Origin: Enterobacter_D sp963521185
GTDB lineage: Bacteria; Pseudomonadota; Gammaproteobacteria; Enterobacterales; Enterobacteriaceae
Reading direction: 5' to 3'
Assembly: GCA_963521185.1 (NCBI GenBank)
Contig: CAUQTV010000001.1
Location: forward strand, 682,001-746,000
DNA length: 64,000 nucleotides
Shown: in pieces, positions 1 through 8,732 of the stretch
How the letters are laid out: each line of letters begins with the position of its first letter
How positions within the stretch are numbered: position 1 is the stretch's first letter
Notes under the pieces: generated by a model
The model's database searches: none
What the model was told of the DNA's origin: nothing
The model's input: the letters and a program-made list of their open reading frames with translations, nothing else
Translations under genes and position numbers: made by a program

Positions 1-452
1 ACTTCCTGCTCCCGCAGACCGGTATATTCTTCGCAGAGTCGGTTAAAGCGTTGAATGCTGCCGTGCCGGTCAAGAATAACAATCACCGAGTTGGCTTCCG
101 AAACGACCTGTTCAGCAAACGACAATCCCTGCACCAGATCCCGGGCCACGGAAGAGGTGTCATGCCAGGCCGACGCCGTGCCAGCCCACTCTTTTTTACT
201 GATTTTACGGCCCACCAGATGCACCGGGACGTCGGTGCCAAAGAGCGAAAGCGTCATGGTGATGCTGGAGGTGATCACCGTCATGTCACGAATGCGGTTC
301 GCCAGTTCATCACCGAGGGCTATCACCTGGCTGGTCTCGGATGTTTCGCTGGTGGCAAGGTGAAGCGCATTGCTGTCAGCGGTCAATCGCCAGAAGGGGC
401 TGTGCGTCCCCAGATAACGAAACAGCAGGTTGTGCTCCAAATCGTCTTTCAT
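1..452 (-). CDS. pdeR: Cyclic-di-GMP phosphodiesterase PdeR, N-terminal part (cut by window edge)
   Basis: An open frame reads leftward from an ATG at 452 off the window edge, giving 150 residues. They begin MKDDLEHNLLFRYLGTHSPF and continue with HLATSETSETSQ and a start of a PAS domain (SNSVIVILDRHGSIQRFNR-like stretch near residues 120-140). This matches the N-terminus of E. coli PdeR (YciR/Gmr), a PAS-GGDEF-EAL protein of about 660 residues. The catalytic domains lie outside the window. In E. coli it follows rnb, as here, and was named Gmr for an effect on RNase II stability. PdeR binds and restrains DgcM and MlrA, controlling csgD; dgcM is also in this window. Confidence 0.9.
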   Translation of the reverse strand, partial: MKDDLEHNLLFRYLGTHSPFWRLTADSNALHLATSETSETSQVIALGDELANRIRDMTVITSSITMTLSLFGTDVPVHLVGRKISKKEWAGTASAWHDTSSVARDLVQGLSFAEQVVSEANSVIVILDRHGSIQRFNRLCEEYTGLREQE

Positions 453-763
453 GCTTTCTCCCATCCCCACCCTTCGCGCAACGGCACAGGGTCAAACGTC
501 AGGTTATCCGCACTGTTATAAGGGGTAAACAGGGCTGAACATGTTGTTTTTACTTGCGTTGTTATAGTAAAACGACTCCCGCTTAAAAGCATAGCGAAGG
601 TTTAAAAAATAACGCATGCGAAAAGGCGTGCGCAAATGCACATTTTTTAGTGTGGTCGTTTTTAAACGTTTGTGGGGAATTGAACCGAAAAAATGCGCGT
701 GGAATCGCTCACAGCGGAAGGAATTTTCGGCCTCTCCACAATGGAGAAGCCGAAATAAAGCAA
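453..763. other. Intergenic region between rnb and pdeR
   Basis: About 310 bases without a convincing gene. The region holds the upstream sequence of pdeR on the minus strand (a TATAAC-like hexamer, seen as gttatag on the plus strand near 561-567) and, at its rnb end, the hairpin listed separately. The frames that are open here have no family resemblance and no ribosome-binding site. Confidence 0.5.
725..755 (-). terminator. Hairpin after rnb
   Basis: TTTCGGC (725-731) pairs with GCCGAAA (749-755), with an inner CTCC/GGAG stem and a five-base loop. It begins nine bases past the rnb stop codon. The run of T after the stem on the minus strand is weak, so this may be an RNA-stabilising stem as much as an intrinsic terminator. 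Confidence 0.55.
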
Positions 764-2698
764 TTACGCCAGCGGACGGGCGATAATACTGCGGGTTTCC
801 ATGCGAACTTCGGCGATGTTTACGTCGATGACGTCTGTCACTTTATAAACGGTTTCACCTTTAATTTGCACGCTACCGTTTTCCTGGCTGCACACCAGTT
901 CATCGCGAACGGAATGCAGGAACGGGGCGGGAATAAACGCCACCGCGCCGTTGTCGACCAGGCGAACACGCATACCGCCACGGCTGATATCAATGATCTC
1001 AGCGGCAAAACGGGTATCGGTACCGGCTTTATCTTTCAGGAAGCGGGCGTATAACCAGTCGCCGACATCGCGCTCCGCCATCCGGTTAAGACGACGACGC
1101 TCCGCCATTTGCAGCGTGATTTCATCAGCCGGGCGCGTAGCGCTCTCGTTCTTGATGATGGCTTTCAGCAGGCGGTGGTTGATCATGTCGCCGTACTTAC
1201 GGATCGGCGAAGTCCAGGTGGCATACGCCTCCAGACCTAAACCAAAATGCGGACCCGGTTCGGTGCTGATTTCAGCATAGGACTGGAAGCGGCGAATGCG
1301 GCTGTCGAGGAAGCCCGACGGCTGTGCATCCAGTTCGCGACGCAGTTTGCAGAAGCCGTTCAGCGTCAGCACTTCCTGCGCATCCACGTGCATGCCGTGC
1401 GTTTTCAGCAGGGCGGCCAGCGCTTCACCGTTGGCCGGATCGAAACCTAAGTGGATGTTATAGATGCCGAAACCGAGTTTATCGCGCAGCACGCGAGCCG
1501 CACAGATGTTGGCGGAGATCATCGACTCTTCAACGATACGGTTAGCGATACGACGCGGCTCAGCCACGATATCCAGCACTTCGCCTTTTTCGCCGAGGAC
1601 GAAACGGTAGTCCGGGCGGTCTTTGAACACCAGCGCATGCGTGGTGCGCCATTCACTGCGGCTCAGGCAGACGCGTTGCAGCAGACGGATTTGTGCGGCA
1701 ATCGCCTCGTTCGGTGGCGTCCAGCCCGCTTTACCTTCCAGCCAGTCAGAGACGTCGTCGTAGGCCAGTTTGGCTTTCGAGATGATGGTGGCGGCGAAGA
1801 ATTCAATGTCGTCTTCAATGGTGCCGTCCTGACTGATAGTCATGCGGCAGGCGAGGACAGGGCGCACCGCTTGCGGACGCAGCGAACACAGATCGTCTGA
1901 CAGCTCACGCGGCAGCATCGGGATGTTGAAGCCCGGCAGGTAGTTGGTGAACGAGCGAACTTTGGCGATATTGTCGAGCTTGCTGTCCTGGGCAATCCAG
2001 GCGGTCGGATCGGCAATGGCGACGGTCAGTTGCAGCTTGCCGTCGGCCCGCTCTTCAACGAACAGCGCATCGTCCATATCTTCGGTGCTGGCGCTGTCGA
2101 TGGTGACAAAGTCCAGCGCGGTCAAATCCACGCGCGTCAGACCTTCGTCCAGCATCTCCGTCGCCACGCCGTTCGGCGCTTCTTTCTCAAGGTTGTGACG
2201 GGCAAGGGTCACCCACCACGGCACGAAATGATCGTCGCCGAAGGTAATGAACTGGGTCAGCTCAGCATAAAAACCGCGATCGCCTTTCAGCGGATGACGG
2301 CGCATCTCGGCCACGGCCCAGTCGCCCTCTTTAAAGGCGTGTTCCACACCGCGCGCTTCGCGGCAGGGAATGGCATCTTTTAGCAGCGGATGGTCGGGCA
2401 CGATGGACAGGCGATCGTCCTTCTTGTGCACTTTACCCACGAAACGCGTCAGGAACGGCTCAACCAGTTCTTCCGGCTCTGCGGATTCACGATCTTTTTC
2501 GCTGTGGATCACGGCAATAATACGATCGCCATGCATCACTTTTTTCATCTGCGGCGGCGGGATGAAGTAGCTTTTTTGCGCATCGACTTCGAGGAAACCA
2601 AAGCCTTTTTCCGTGGCTTTGACGACACCTTCCGCGCGCGGCGTCTTAGAGTGCAGTTGCTGTTTAAGCTGTGCAAGCAGCGGGTTGTCCTGGAACAT
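764..2698 (-). CDS. rnb: Exoribonuclease II
   Basis: The 644-residue product is the same length as E. coli RNase II and starts MFQDNPLLAQLKQQLHSKT. It degrades single-stranded RNA processively from the 3' end in the cytoplasm and is a major mRNA-decay hydrolase. The order is two N-terminal cold-shock domains, a central RNB catalytic domain and a C-terminal S1 domain. The metal-binding cluster is visible as TIDSASTEDMDDALF near residues 200-212, with the aspartates expected at about 201, 207, 209 and 210. The gene is monocistronic in appearance: yciW lies 78 bases upstream on the same strand and pdeR follows after 311 bases. Nothing is odd about it. Confidence 0.98.
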   Translation of the reverse strand: MFQDNPLLAQLKQQLHSKTPRAEGVVKATEKGFGFLEVDAQKSYFIPPPQMKKVMHGDRIIAVIHSEKDRESAEPEELVEPFLTRFVGKVHKKDDRLSIVPDHPLLKDAIPCREARGVEHAFKEGDWAVAEMRRHPLKGDRGFYAELTQFITFGDDHFVPWWVTLARHNLEKEAPNGVATEMLDEGLTRVDLTALDFVTIDSASTEDMDDALFVEERADGKLQLTVAIADPTAWIAQDSKLDNIAKVRSFTNYLPGFNIPMLPRELSDDLCSLRPQAVRPVLACRMTISQDGTIEDDIEFFAATIISKAKLAYDDVSDWLEGKAGWTPPNEAIAAQIRLLQRVCLSRSEWRTTHALVFKDRPDYRFVLGEKGEVLDIVAEPRRIANRIVEESMISANICAARVLRDKLGFGIYNIHLGFDPANGEALAALLKTHGMHVDAQEVLTLNGFCKLRRELDAQPSGFLDSRIRRFQSYAEISTEPGPHFGLGLEAYATWTSPIRKYGDMINHRLLKAIIKNESATRPADEITLQMAERRRLNRMAERDVGDWLYARFLKDKAGTDTRFAAEIIDISRGGMRVRLVDNGAVAFIPAPFLHSVRDELVCSQENGSVQIKGETVYKVTDVIDVNIAEVRMETRSIIARPLA

Positions 2699-2776
2699 AA
2701 TTTTGTATTTTCGTGGCCAAAAGAGCGGCTGACAGTTTTACGCGAATCTGGGTGTTGCAGCAAGCGCTGTTTCTCG

Positions 2777-3931
2777 TCAGACGACCTCGCCGAGCGCGAT
2801 TTTCAGACGATTCAACCACCCGCACAAGCCGCTCCAGGCCAGAAGGCTCACCGCCTGCTGCACGGAAAGTCCCTGCTCAGTAAGCGGATTAAATTGTGCT
2901 GCGCTAAAACGGTCAGCGGCACGGGTCAAAAGCTGCACCGCCTGGATAACCGCGCGGGCTTGTAAATCCTGCTGGCTCCAGGCATCTAATGCCTGCTCGC
3001 CCAGGCGTAGCGCCTTTACATGCTCTGCATCGGGCGCAGGCGTAAGTTGTTCATAAAAACAGTGCGCGCTGCCGTTAATGCGCGCCGTTAGCAGGGCAAC
3101 GCTTTGTGTCAGTGCCGGGGCGAGCGAGGCACTCAGTTCGCTGCTCAACACTGCGCCCAGCGCATTGAGGAGTTGATGCTCATGGGCCAGCGTCGGTGCC
3201 AGCACGCGCAGTTCCGGCAGCGGCTGCCAGCGGGCCAGCGCCTCCATTTGCGCGGCGGTGGCATTGCGCAGTTCAACCGGCGCGAGTGCGGCATTCCAGT
3301 GCTTTTCTTGCGGCGTGAACAGCGCGGCAGGGGCATCGCGCTGCATCTCCATGCCGGGCAACCAGCGCACCGGCTGGCAGAGCATCGCCTGAAAGGTGGC
3401 CACCACGCGGGCCTGAAAGCCAATGAAGCCAATAATTTGATTGATGAGAATGATGTCGTACGGGGTCAGCCCCACGTCTTCAAGCTGTTGACGGGCACGG
3501 CCATCGATCACTTCCGGCGAACTGGCAAGCTGGCGGGCATACTGAGTGATTTGCGCCAGGCGGTGATTGCTCTCGCGGGAGGAGTCCGGGCCTGCCAGCG
3601 GGGCCAGCCGGGCGGCATAGTGATTGCACAAACGCTGCACGCCGTAAACCTGTGCCACCGTCAGCGCGGTGCTCAGGCGATCGTAAGCGTTAAAGGTGCG
3701 CAGGCGACTGACGGTCACATGTTGCGGAAATAAACGCTCACAGAGCGTGCGAGCCGGGATTAACCACGACTGACACGCTGTTAACATCTCTTCGCTTACC
3801 CGCAGGTCGAGCAGAAAACGGTCGGGGACAACGGCGGCTTCGGGAACTAACGGTAGCGCTTGTGTCTGGCTGGTACTCGACTGGGTCTCATGATACCAGT
3901 GGCCTTTGCCGGAAAAACGGCGTTGTTCCAT
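2777..3931 (-). CDS. yciW: YciW, CMD/AhpD-fold protein linked to sulfur metabolism
   Basis: The 384-residue product starts MEQRRFSGKGHWYHETQSS and resembles E. coli YciW (about 375 residues) between rnb and fabI. The family is related to carboxymuconolactone decarboxylase / alkylhydroperoxidase D-like proteins. The part around residues 160-190 (TPYDIILINQIIGFIGFQARVV) fits the helical core of that fold. I see no classical CxxC redox pair of AhpD. In E. coli yciW is cysteine-regulated and has been tied to thiosulfate or cysteine use, but its reaction is not settled. The start is supported by AAGGA six bases upstream of the ATG. Confidence 0.88.
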   Translation of the reverse strand: MEQRRFSGKGHWYHETQSSTSQTQALPLVPEAAVVPDRFLLDLRVSEEMLTACQSWLIPARTLCERLFPQHVTVSRLRTFNAYDRLSTALTVAQVYGVQRLCNHYAARLAPLAGPDSSRESNHRLAQITQYARQLASSPEVIDGRARQQLEDVGLTPYDIILINQIIGFIGFQARVVATFQAMLCQPVRWLPGMEMQRDAPAALFTPQEKHWNAALAPVELRNATAAQMEALARWQPLPELRVLAPTLAHEHQLLNALGAVLSSELSASLAPALTQSVALLTARINGSAHCFYEQLTPAPDAEHVKALRLGEQALDAWSQQDLQARAVIQAVQLLTRAADRFSAAQFNPLTEQGLSVQQAVSLLAWSGLCGWLNRLKIALGEVV

Positions 3932-4075
3932 GGGCTTTCCTTGATCTGAAAGTGGCGACCCGGAGACAACGTCAGGGTACGCCGGATCTTTTTCGCAGCA
4001 TTATCCTGGCGCAAGCGGGAGAGGGGTTGAAATATTGTTGAGTGATAATAAATATCAGAAAGGCATAACGAAATG

Positions 4076-4099
4076 CGCCCCTTCCGGGAAGAAGGGGCG
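4076..4099 (-). terminator. Intrinsic terminator of fabI
   Basis: A perfect nine-base stem, CGCCCCTTC (4076-4084) with GAAGGGGCG (4091-4099), and a six-base loop lie nine bases past the fabI stop. On the minus strand the stem is followed by CATTTCGTTATG, moderately rich in T. Confidence 0.7.
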
Positions 4100-4107
4100 G
4101 CAGGGGA

Positions 4108-4896
4108 TTATTTCAGTTCGAGTTCGTTCATTGCGGCGATGTTGAAACCACCGTCAACGTGAACCACTTCACCTGAGATACCGCCAGAGAGGTTGGAGCA
4201 CAGGAACGCCGCGGTGTTACCCACGTCTTCAATGGTCACGGTACGACGGATCGGGGTGACCGCTTCGCAATGTGCCAGCATTTTGCGGAAGTCTTTAATG
4301 CCAGACGCCGCCAGCGTGCGGATAGGACCGGCAGAGATGGCGTTCACACGCACACCTTCAGGACCCATGGCATTCGCCATGTAACGCACGTTTGCTTCCA
4401 GCGAGGCTTTCGCCAGACCCATCACGTTGTAGTTCGGGATCGCGCGCTCAGCGCCGAGGTAGGAGAGCGTCAGCAGCGCAGAGTCCGGATTCAGCATAGC
4501 GCGGCAGGCTTTTGCCAGCGCCACGAAGCTGTAGGCGCTGATGTCGTGGGCAATTTTAAAGCCTTCACGGGTTACGACGTCAACGTAGTCGCCGTCCAGC
4601 TGATCGCCCGGTGCGAAACCGATGGAGTGAACGAAACCGTCGAATTTCGGCCAGCTTTTCGCCAGTTCGGTAAACAGCGCGTCGATGCTCTCATCTTCAG
4701 CCACATCGCACGGCAGTACGATGGTAGAACCCAGTTCAGCAGCGAAACCTTCCACACGGCCTTTCAGCTTATCGTTCTGGTAGGTGAAGGCCAGTTCAGC
4801 GCCTTCGCGATGCATTGCCTGTGCGATACCGTAGGCGATGGAGAGTTTACTGGCGACGCCAGTGATCAGAACGCGTTTACCGGTAAGAAAACCCAT
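4108..4896 (-). CDS. fabI: Enoyl-[acyl-carrier-protein] reductase (NADH)
   Basis: The 262-residue product is the length of E. coli FabI and starts MGFLTGKRVLITGVASK. It catalyses the last, NADH-dependent step of each cycle of fatty acid elongation and is the target of triclosan. It is a short-chain dehydrogenase-fold enzyme: the nucleotide-binding segment is at residues 13-20, and the catalytic Tyr-x6-Lys pattern appears in NYNVMGLAKAS near residues 156-163, with the second conserved tyrosine in LSYLGAER. AAGGA lies upstream of the ATG in a very AT-rich leader (4897-5000). The ycjD gene that lies between fabI and sapF in K-12 is absent. Confidence 0.98.
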   Translation of the reverse strand: MGFLTGKRVLITGVASKLSIAYGIAQAMHREGAELAFTYQNDKLKGRVEGFAAELGSTIVLPCDVAEDESIDALFTELAKSWPKFDGFVHSIGFAPGDQLDGDYVDVVTREGFKIAHDISAYSFVALAKACRAMLNPDSALLTLSYLGAERAIPNYNVMGLAKASLEANVRYMANAMGPEGVRVNAISAGPIRTLAASGIKDFRKMLAHCEAVTPIRRTVTIEDVGNTAAFLCSNLSGGISGEVVHVDGGFNIAAMNELELK

Positions 4897-5089
4897 AGCT
4901 TTGAATCCTTATAGTTTTTGCTCATTTTATGCATTAATAATCATCATGTTACGATTATTAAGTCACAATTATTCAACACTAAATTGAAATTATATCTTAT
5001 TCACGACCTGTTCTGTCACGTTATTTTTCCCCAGACCGTGTCAGGTGGCGATCGCCTCGCCGCAGGTCGGAACAGACGTGATGCGAAAA

Positions 5090-5896
5090 TCAGCGATCTT
5101 TTCGCCACGCGTCCGCCGTCAGGGCTTCGCCGAAGTGTCCGGCGATTAAGCGACGCGTCAGGTCGTGCAGCGGTGCCGCCAGCACTTCAGCGGTGCTGCC
5201 GCGCTCGACGACTTCACCCTGATGCATGACCAGCACCTGATCGCTAATGTGCTTCATCATGCCCAAATGCTGAGTCACGTAAATGTAAGAAATGCCTTGT
5301 TTTTCCTGTAGCTCAAGCATCAGGTTGATCAGCTGCGAGCGCATAGACATGTCCAGCGACGCCAGCGCTTCATCGGCAATAATCACCTTCGGACGCAGGA
5401 TCAGCGCACGCGCCAGGCCCAGACGCTGTTTCTGCCCTGGGGCCAGCATATGCGGGTAGTAGCTGACGTGATCCGGCAGCAGCCCCACCATGCGCAACGT
5501 TTCGACGATCTGCTTACGCCGGGCCTGCGGCGGCAGATCGGTATTCAGGCGCAGCGGAAAATCGAGGATCTGCGAGATGCGCTGACGCGGGTTCAGCGAG
5601 GTCGAGGGATCCTGGAAAATCATGCGGATGCGCTGGCTGCGAAACGAGTAGTCGCCAAAATGCAGCGGCGTGTCATCAATCAGTAGCTCGCCGGTGGTCG
5701 GCTCTACCATCCCCGCCAGCATTTTCGCCAGCGTGGATTTCCCCGAACCGTTTTCACCGATGATCGCCAGCGTCTGTTTTTCCCGCAGCGTAAAGCTCAG
5801 CGGTTTAACCGCGTCCACCGTCTGGCGGTGAAACCAGCCGGTGCGGTAACGGAAGGTTTTACTCAGGTTGCGGACTTCAAGCAGAGTTTCGACCAT
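5090..5896 (-). CDS. sapF: Peptide/polyamine ABC transporter ATPase SapF
   Basis: The 268-residue ATPase starts MVETLLEVRNLSKTFRYRTG. Walker A (GENGSGKSTLAK) lies near residues 46-57, the signature is replaced by LAPGQKQRLGLARAL, and Walker B (PKVIIADEALASLD) follows. This degenerate signature, PGQ instead of SGGQ, is also found in E. coli SapF. It pairs with SapD as the cytoplasmic energising subunits of the SapABCDF system, linked to antimicrobial-peptide resistance and, in E. coli, to putrescine export. It is the last gene of the operon, one base after the sapD stop. Confidence 0.96.
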   Translation of the reverse strand: MVETLLEVRNLSKTFRYRTGWFHRQTVDAVKPLSFTLREKQTLAIIGENGSGKSTLAKMLAGMVEPTTGELLIDDTPLHFGDYSFRSQRIRMIFQDPSTSLNPRQRISQILDFPLRLNTDLPPQARRKQIVETLRMVGLLPDHVSYYPHMLAPGQKQRLGLARALILRPKVIIADEALASLDMSMRSQLINLMLELQEKQGISYIYVTQHLGMMKHISDQVLVMHQGEVVERGSTAEVLAAPLHDLTRRLIAGHFGEALTADAWRKDR

Positions 5897-5897
5897 C

Positions 5898-6890
5898 TTA
5901 TTCGCGCTCCATATTCAACGGGAAATGACAGGCGTAAAGATGATTTTTAGCACCCGTTAAACGCGGTGTTTCAATACATTTACGTTGTGCGTAAGGGCAG
6001 CGCGGCCCCAGTCGGCAACCGATGGGCAGTTGCTCAAGCAGCGGAATGGCCCCCGGCATGGTGTTCAGGCGGCTTTTATGCGGCATGGCGCTGCCAAAAT
6101 CCGGAATAGCGCGGATCAGCGCCTGAGTATACGGATGGTGCGGGGTGCTCACCAGATCCTCGCTCAGCGCCGTTTCCACCGTCTGACCGCAGTACATCAC
6201 GTTAATACGATCGGCCCATTTACTGAGCATTTGCAGGTCGTGGCTGATCAGCATAATGGTGGTGTTGTTGTTTTGATTGAGTCGGGTCAGCAGACGGAAA
6301 ATCTGCGCCTGGGTGGTCGGCTCCATCGAGTTGGTGGGTTCGTCGGCAATCAGCAGACGCGGCTGATTTGCCAGGGCGATGGCAATCATCACTTTCTGGC
6401 ACTCGCCGTCGGTCAGCTCATAGGGGAAGCTGCGCATCGCATCCTTGTGATCTTTAATCCCAACCCGGTGCAGCAGTTCAATGGCGCGGCGTTTGCGCCA
6501 GCCGACACGCTGCCACCAGCGGCCTTTGTAGGTCCAGCCAGGGATGTTTTGCATCAGCTGCTTGCCCACGCGCTCGGAGGGATCAAGACACGACTGCGGC
6601 TCCTGAAAGATCATCGACACGTTATGACCCAGCAGCTTACGGCGTTCGCGTGCAGAGAGGCGCATCAGATCGATATCGTCAAAGCGCATGCGGTCAGCGG
6701 TGACGCGCCAGTTATCTTTCGTCACACCGCAAATGGCTTTGGCAATCAGGCTCTTACCGGATCCGGACTCGCCCACCAGCCCGCGAATTTCGCCTTCCGC
6801 AAGCGTAATGCTCACCCGGTCAACGGCCTTCACCCAGCCTTCGCCAATTTTGACTTCGATGGTCAAGTTGCGAATATCAAGTAACGGCAT
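5898..6890 (-). CDS. sapD: Peptide ABC transporter ATPase SapD
   Basis: The 330-residue OppD-type ATPase starts MPLLDIRNLTIEVKIGEGWV. Walker A is GESGSGKSLIAK near residues 40-51, the signature region reads LTDGECQKVMIAIAL and Walker B is PRLLIADEPTNSME. The oligopeptide/dipeptide transporter C-terminal zone with its cysteines (CRLGPRCPYAQRKCIETP) is present. In E. coli SapD also supplies nucleotide-dependent function to the Trk potassium uptake systems. Its start overlaps the sapC stop by one base, consistent with translational coupling in the sap operon. Confidence 0.97.
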   Translation of the reverse strand: MPLLDIRNLTIEVKIGEGWVKAVDRVSITLAEGEIRGLVGESGSGKSLIAKAICGVTKDNWRVTADRMRFDDIDLMRLSARERRKLLGHNVSMIFQEPQSCLDPSERVGKQLMQNIPGWTYKGRWWQRVGWRKRRAIELLHRVGIKDHKDAMRSFPYELTDGECQKVMIAIALANQPRLLIADEPTNSMEPTTQAQIFRLLTRLNQNNNTTIMLISHDLQMLSKWADRINVMYCGQTVETALSEDLVSTPHHPYTQALIRAIPDFGSAMPHKSRLNTMPGAIPLLEQLPIGCRLGPRCPYAQRKCIETPRLTGAKNHLYACHFPLNMERE

Positions 6891-7780
6891 TATTCCACCC
6901 CCGCAATGACTGCGCGGCGAATACCGTCGCCTAACAGGTTAACCAGCAGCACGCTCAGCATAATCGACGCGCCCGGCAGCATCACCGTCCAGGGCGCGAC
7001 ATAAATCAGCTCCAGCGCATCCCCGAGCATCGCGCCCCATTCCGGGGAGGGAAGCTGTGCGCCAAGATCGAGAAAACCGAGCGCAGCGATATCCAGAATG
7101 GCCATCGACAGTGCGCGCGTGACTTCCGTCACCAGGCCCGAGGTCATGTTCGGCAGCACGGCAAACCACAAAATATTCAGGGTGGACGCGCCATCCAGAC
7201 GCGCAGCCACCACGTACTCTTTCTCCAGCTCGTCGTGAACCATGCTATAGACGGAGCGCACCATGCGCGGCAGCAGCGCCAGCCACACGGCGAACATCGC
7301 GTGAACAAGATGCGGCCCGGAAAACGCCACCACGATGATCGCCAGCAGCAGCGACGGAATAGACAGCAGCGTATCGAGAATATGGTTGAGCACCGCCGAA
7401 CGTAAGCCGTGCGTGGCACCCGCAAACACGCCGAGCACCAGACCACACAGCGTGGCGGCGAGGGTGACCACAAAGGCACCGCCCACCGTGGGGGCCGCGC
7501 CGCTTAACAGACGGCTGAGTACATCGCGGCCCAGATCGTCGGTGCCCAGGAAGAATGACACCTCGCCGTAGCGTGACCAGGAGGGAGGCAACAGCTGATA
7601 GCCCAGGAACTGCTGATCGATGCCGTAGGGCGCAAACCAGGCACCAAAGACGCACAGCAGCGTCAGCGCCGCGCAGCCGTACAGACCGATCATCGCGGGG
7701 GTGTCACCGTAGAATTTGCGCCACACCGTGCGCAGCGCGCCGGGAGCGCTCTTTTCGCTATAAACGTTATCGGAGGGCAT
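6890..7780 (-). CDS. sapC: Peptide ABC transporter permease SapC
   Basis: The 296-residue inner-membrane permease belongs to the DppC/OppC family. It has a cytoplasmic N-terminus of about 35 residues, a first membrane segment (PAMIGLYGCAALTLLCVFGAWF), then a periplasmic stretch and the binding-protein-dependent transport core. The EAA loop reads EKEYVVAARLDGASTLNILWFAVLPN. It forms the translocation pore with SapB. The gene overlaps sapB by 14 bases and sapD by one, so it is certainly cotranscribed with them. Confidence 0.97.
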   Translation of the reverse strand: MPSDNVYSEKSAPGALRTVWRKFYGDTPAMIGLYGCAALTLLCVFGAWFAPYGIDQQFLGYQLLPPSWSRYGEVSFFLGTDDLGRDVLSRLLSGAAPTVGGAFVVTLAATLCGLVLGVFAGATHGLRSAVLNHILDTLLSIPSLLLAIIVVAFSGPHLVHAMFAVWLALLPRMVRSVYSMVHDELEKEYVVAARLDGASTLNILWFAVLPNMTSGLVTEVTRALSMAILDIAALGFLDLGAQLPSPEWGAMLGDALELIYVAPWTVMLPGASIMLSVLLVNLLGDGIRRAVIAGVE

Positions 7781-8732
7781 ACCATTCCTTATGTTTCAAA
7801 GGGTTCGCCAGTGCGCCCAAAATGTCGGAAATGACGTTAACAATAATCACCAGCGCGCCAATCACCATTACGCCTGCGGAAATGGCCGCGTAGTCCTGTT
7901 GGCGAATGGCGTTGATCATCCAGCGTCCCAGGCCCGGCCAGCTAAACACCATTTCGGTGATCATCGCCAGCGTCAGCATGGTCGAAAACTGTAAGCCCAG
8001 ACGCGGGATCACCGGCGGCAGGGCATTGTGCAGCACGTGGCGACGTAAAATGGTCAGCCGCGACAGCCCGCGCGTGGCGGCCGCTTTGATGTAGTTCTGG
8101 TCAAACACCTCAATGGTACTGATGCGCATCAGGCGGACCACTTCAGTGGTCGGTGCCACGGCCAGCGTCAGCACCGGCAGCACCATGTGGCGCAGGGCGC
8201 TGACGATCATTTCGTGTCGCCACGGGGAATCGGACAGCCAGGCGTCGATGAGGGCAAAACCGGTCACGGTTTTTACCTCATACAGCAGATCGAAACGCCC
8301 GGAAACCGGCAGCCAGCCGAGCGTCAGCGAGAAGAACAGCGTCAGCAGCAGCGCCAGCCAGAAGATGGGGATGGAAAAACCGAGCAGCGCCAGCGCGCTA
8401 ATGAATTTGTCCTGCCATTTATTGCGCGTGATCCCCGCCAGCATGCCCACCGGAATACCCACCACCAGCGCGAAACCAAAGGCGAGAATGCACAGTTCCA
8501 TCGTGGCCGGGAACACCTCTTTGAGCTGCTCGGAAATCAGCTGCCCGTTAATGCTGGAGACGCCAAAATCCCAGTGCAGCACGCCGGTAAACCAGAACGA
8601 CCAGGCGTTCCACAGCGACGCGCCCTGCAACGGCGCGTGTGGCGTGAAATAGCTCAGGCTAAAGCCGACAAAGGTCAGCAAAAACAGCGTAACCAGCAGC
8701 AGAAGAATGCGCCGTAAGGTAAAGATAATCAT
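7767..8732 (-). CDS. sapB: Peptide ABC transporter permease SapB
   Basis: The 321-residue permease belongs to the DppB/OppB family and starts MIIFTLRRILLLLVTLFLLT, the usual single N-terminal membrane helix. The C-terminal half contains the EAA loop (QNYIKAAATRGLSRLTILRRHVLHN) and several further membrane helices. It partners SapC in the inner membrane. Its start overlaps the sapA stop by four bases (ATGA arrangement). Confidence 0.97.
   Translation of the reverse strand: MIIFTLRRILLLLVTLFLLTFVGFSLSYFTPHAPLQGASLWNAWSFWFTGVLHWDFGVSSINGQLISEQLKEVFPATMELCILAFGFALVVGIPVGMLAGITRNKWQDKFISALALLGFSIPIFWLALLLTLFFSLTLGWLPVSGRFDLLYEVKTVTGFALIDAWLSDSPWRHEMIVSALRHMVLPVLTLAVAPTTEVVRLMRISTIEVFDQNYIKAAATRGLSRLTILRRHVLHNALPPVIPRLGLQFSTMLTLAMITEMVFSWPGLGRWMINAIRQQDYAAISAGVMVIGALVIIVNVISDILGALANPLKHKEWYALR

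Noticed and set aside
627..652. GTGC/GCAC stem followed by ATTTTTT as a terminator
   Set aside because: The stem is only four base pairs, and no transcript is expected to end on that strand there.
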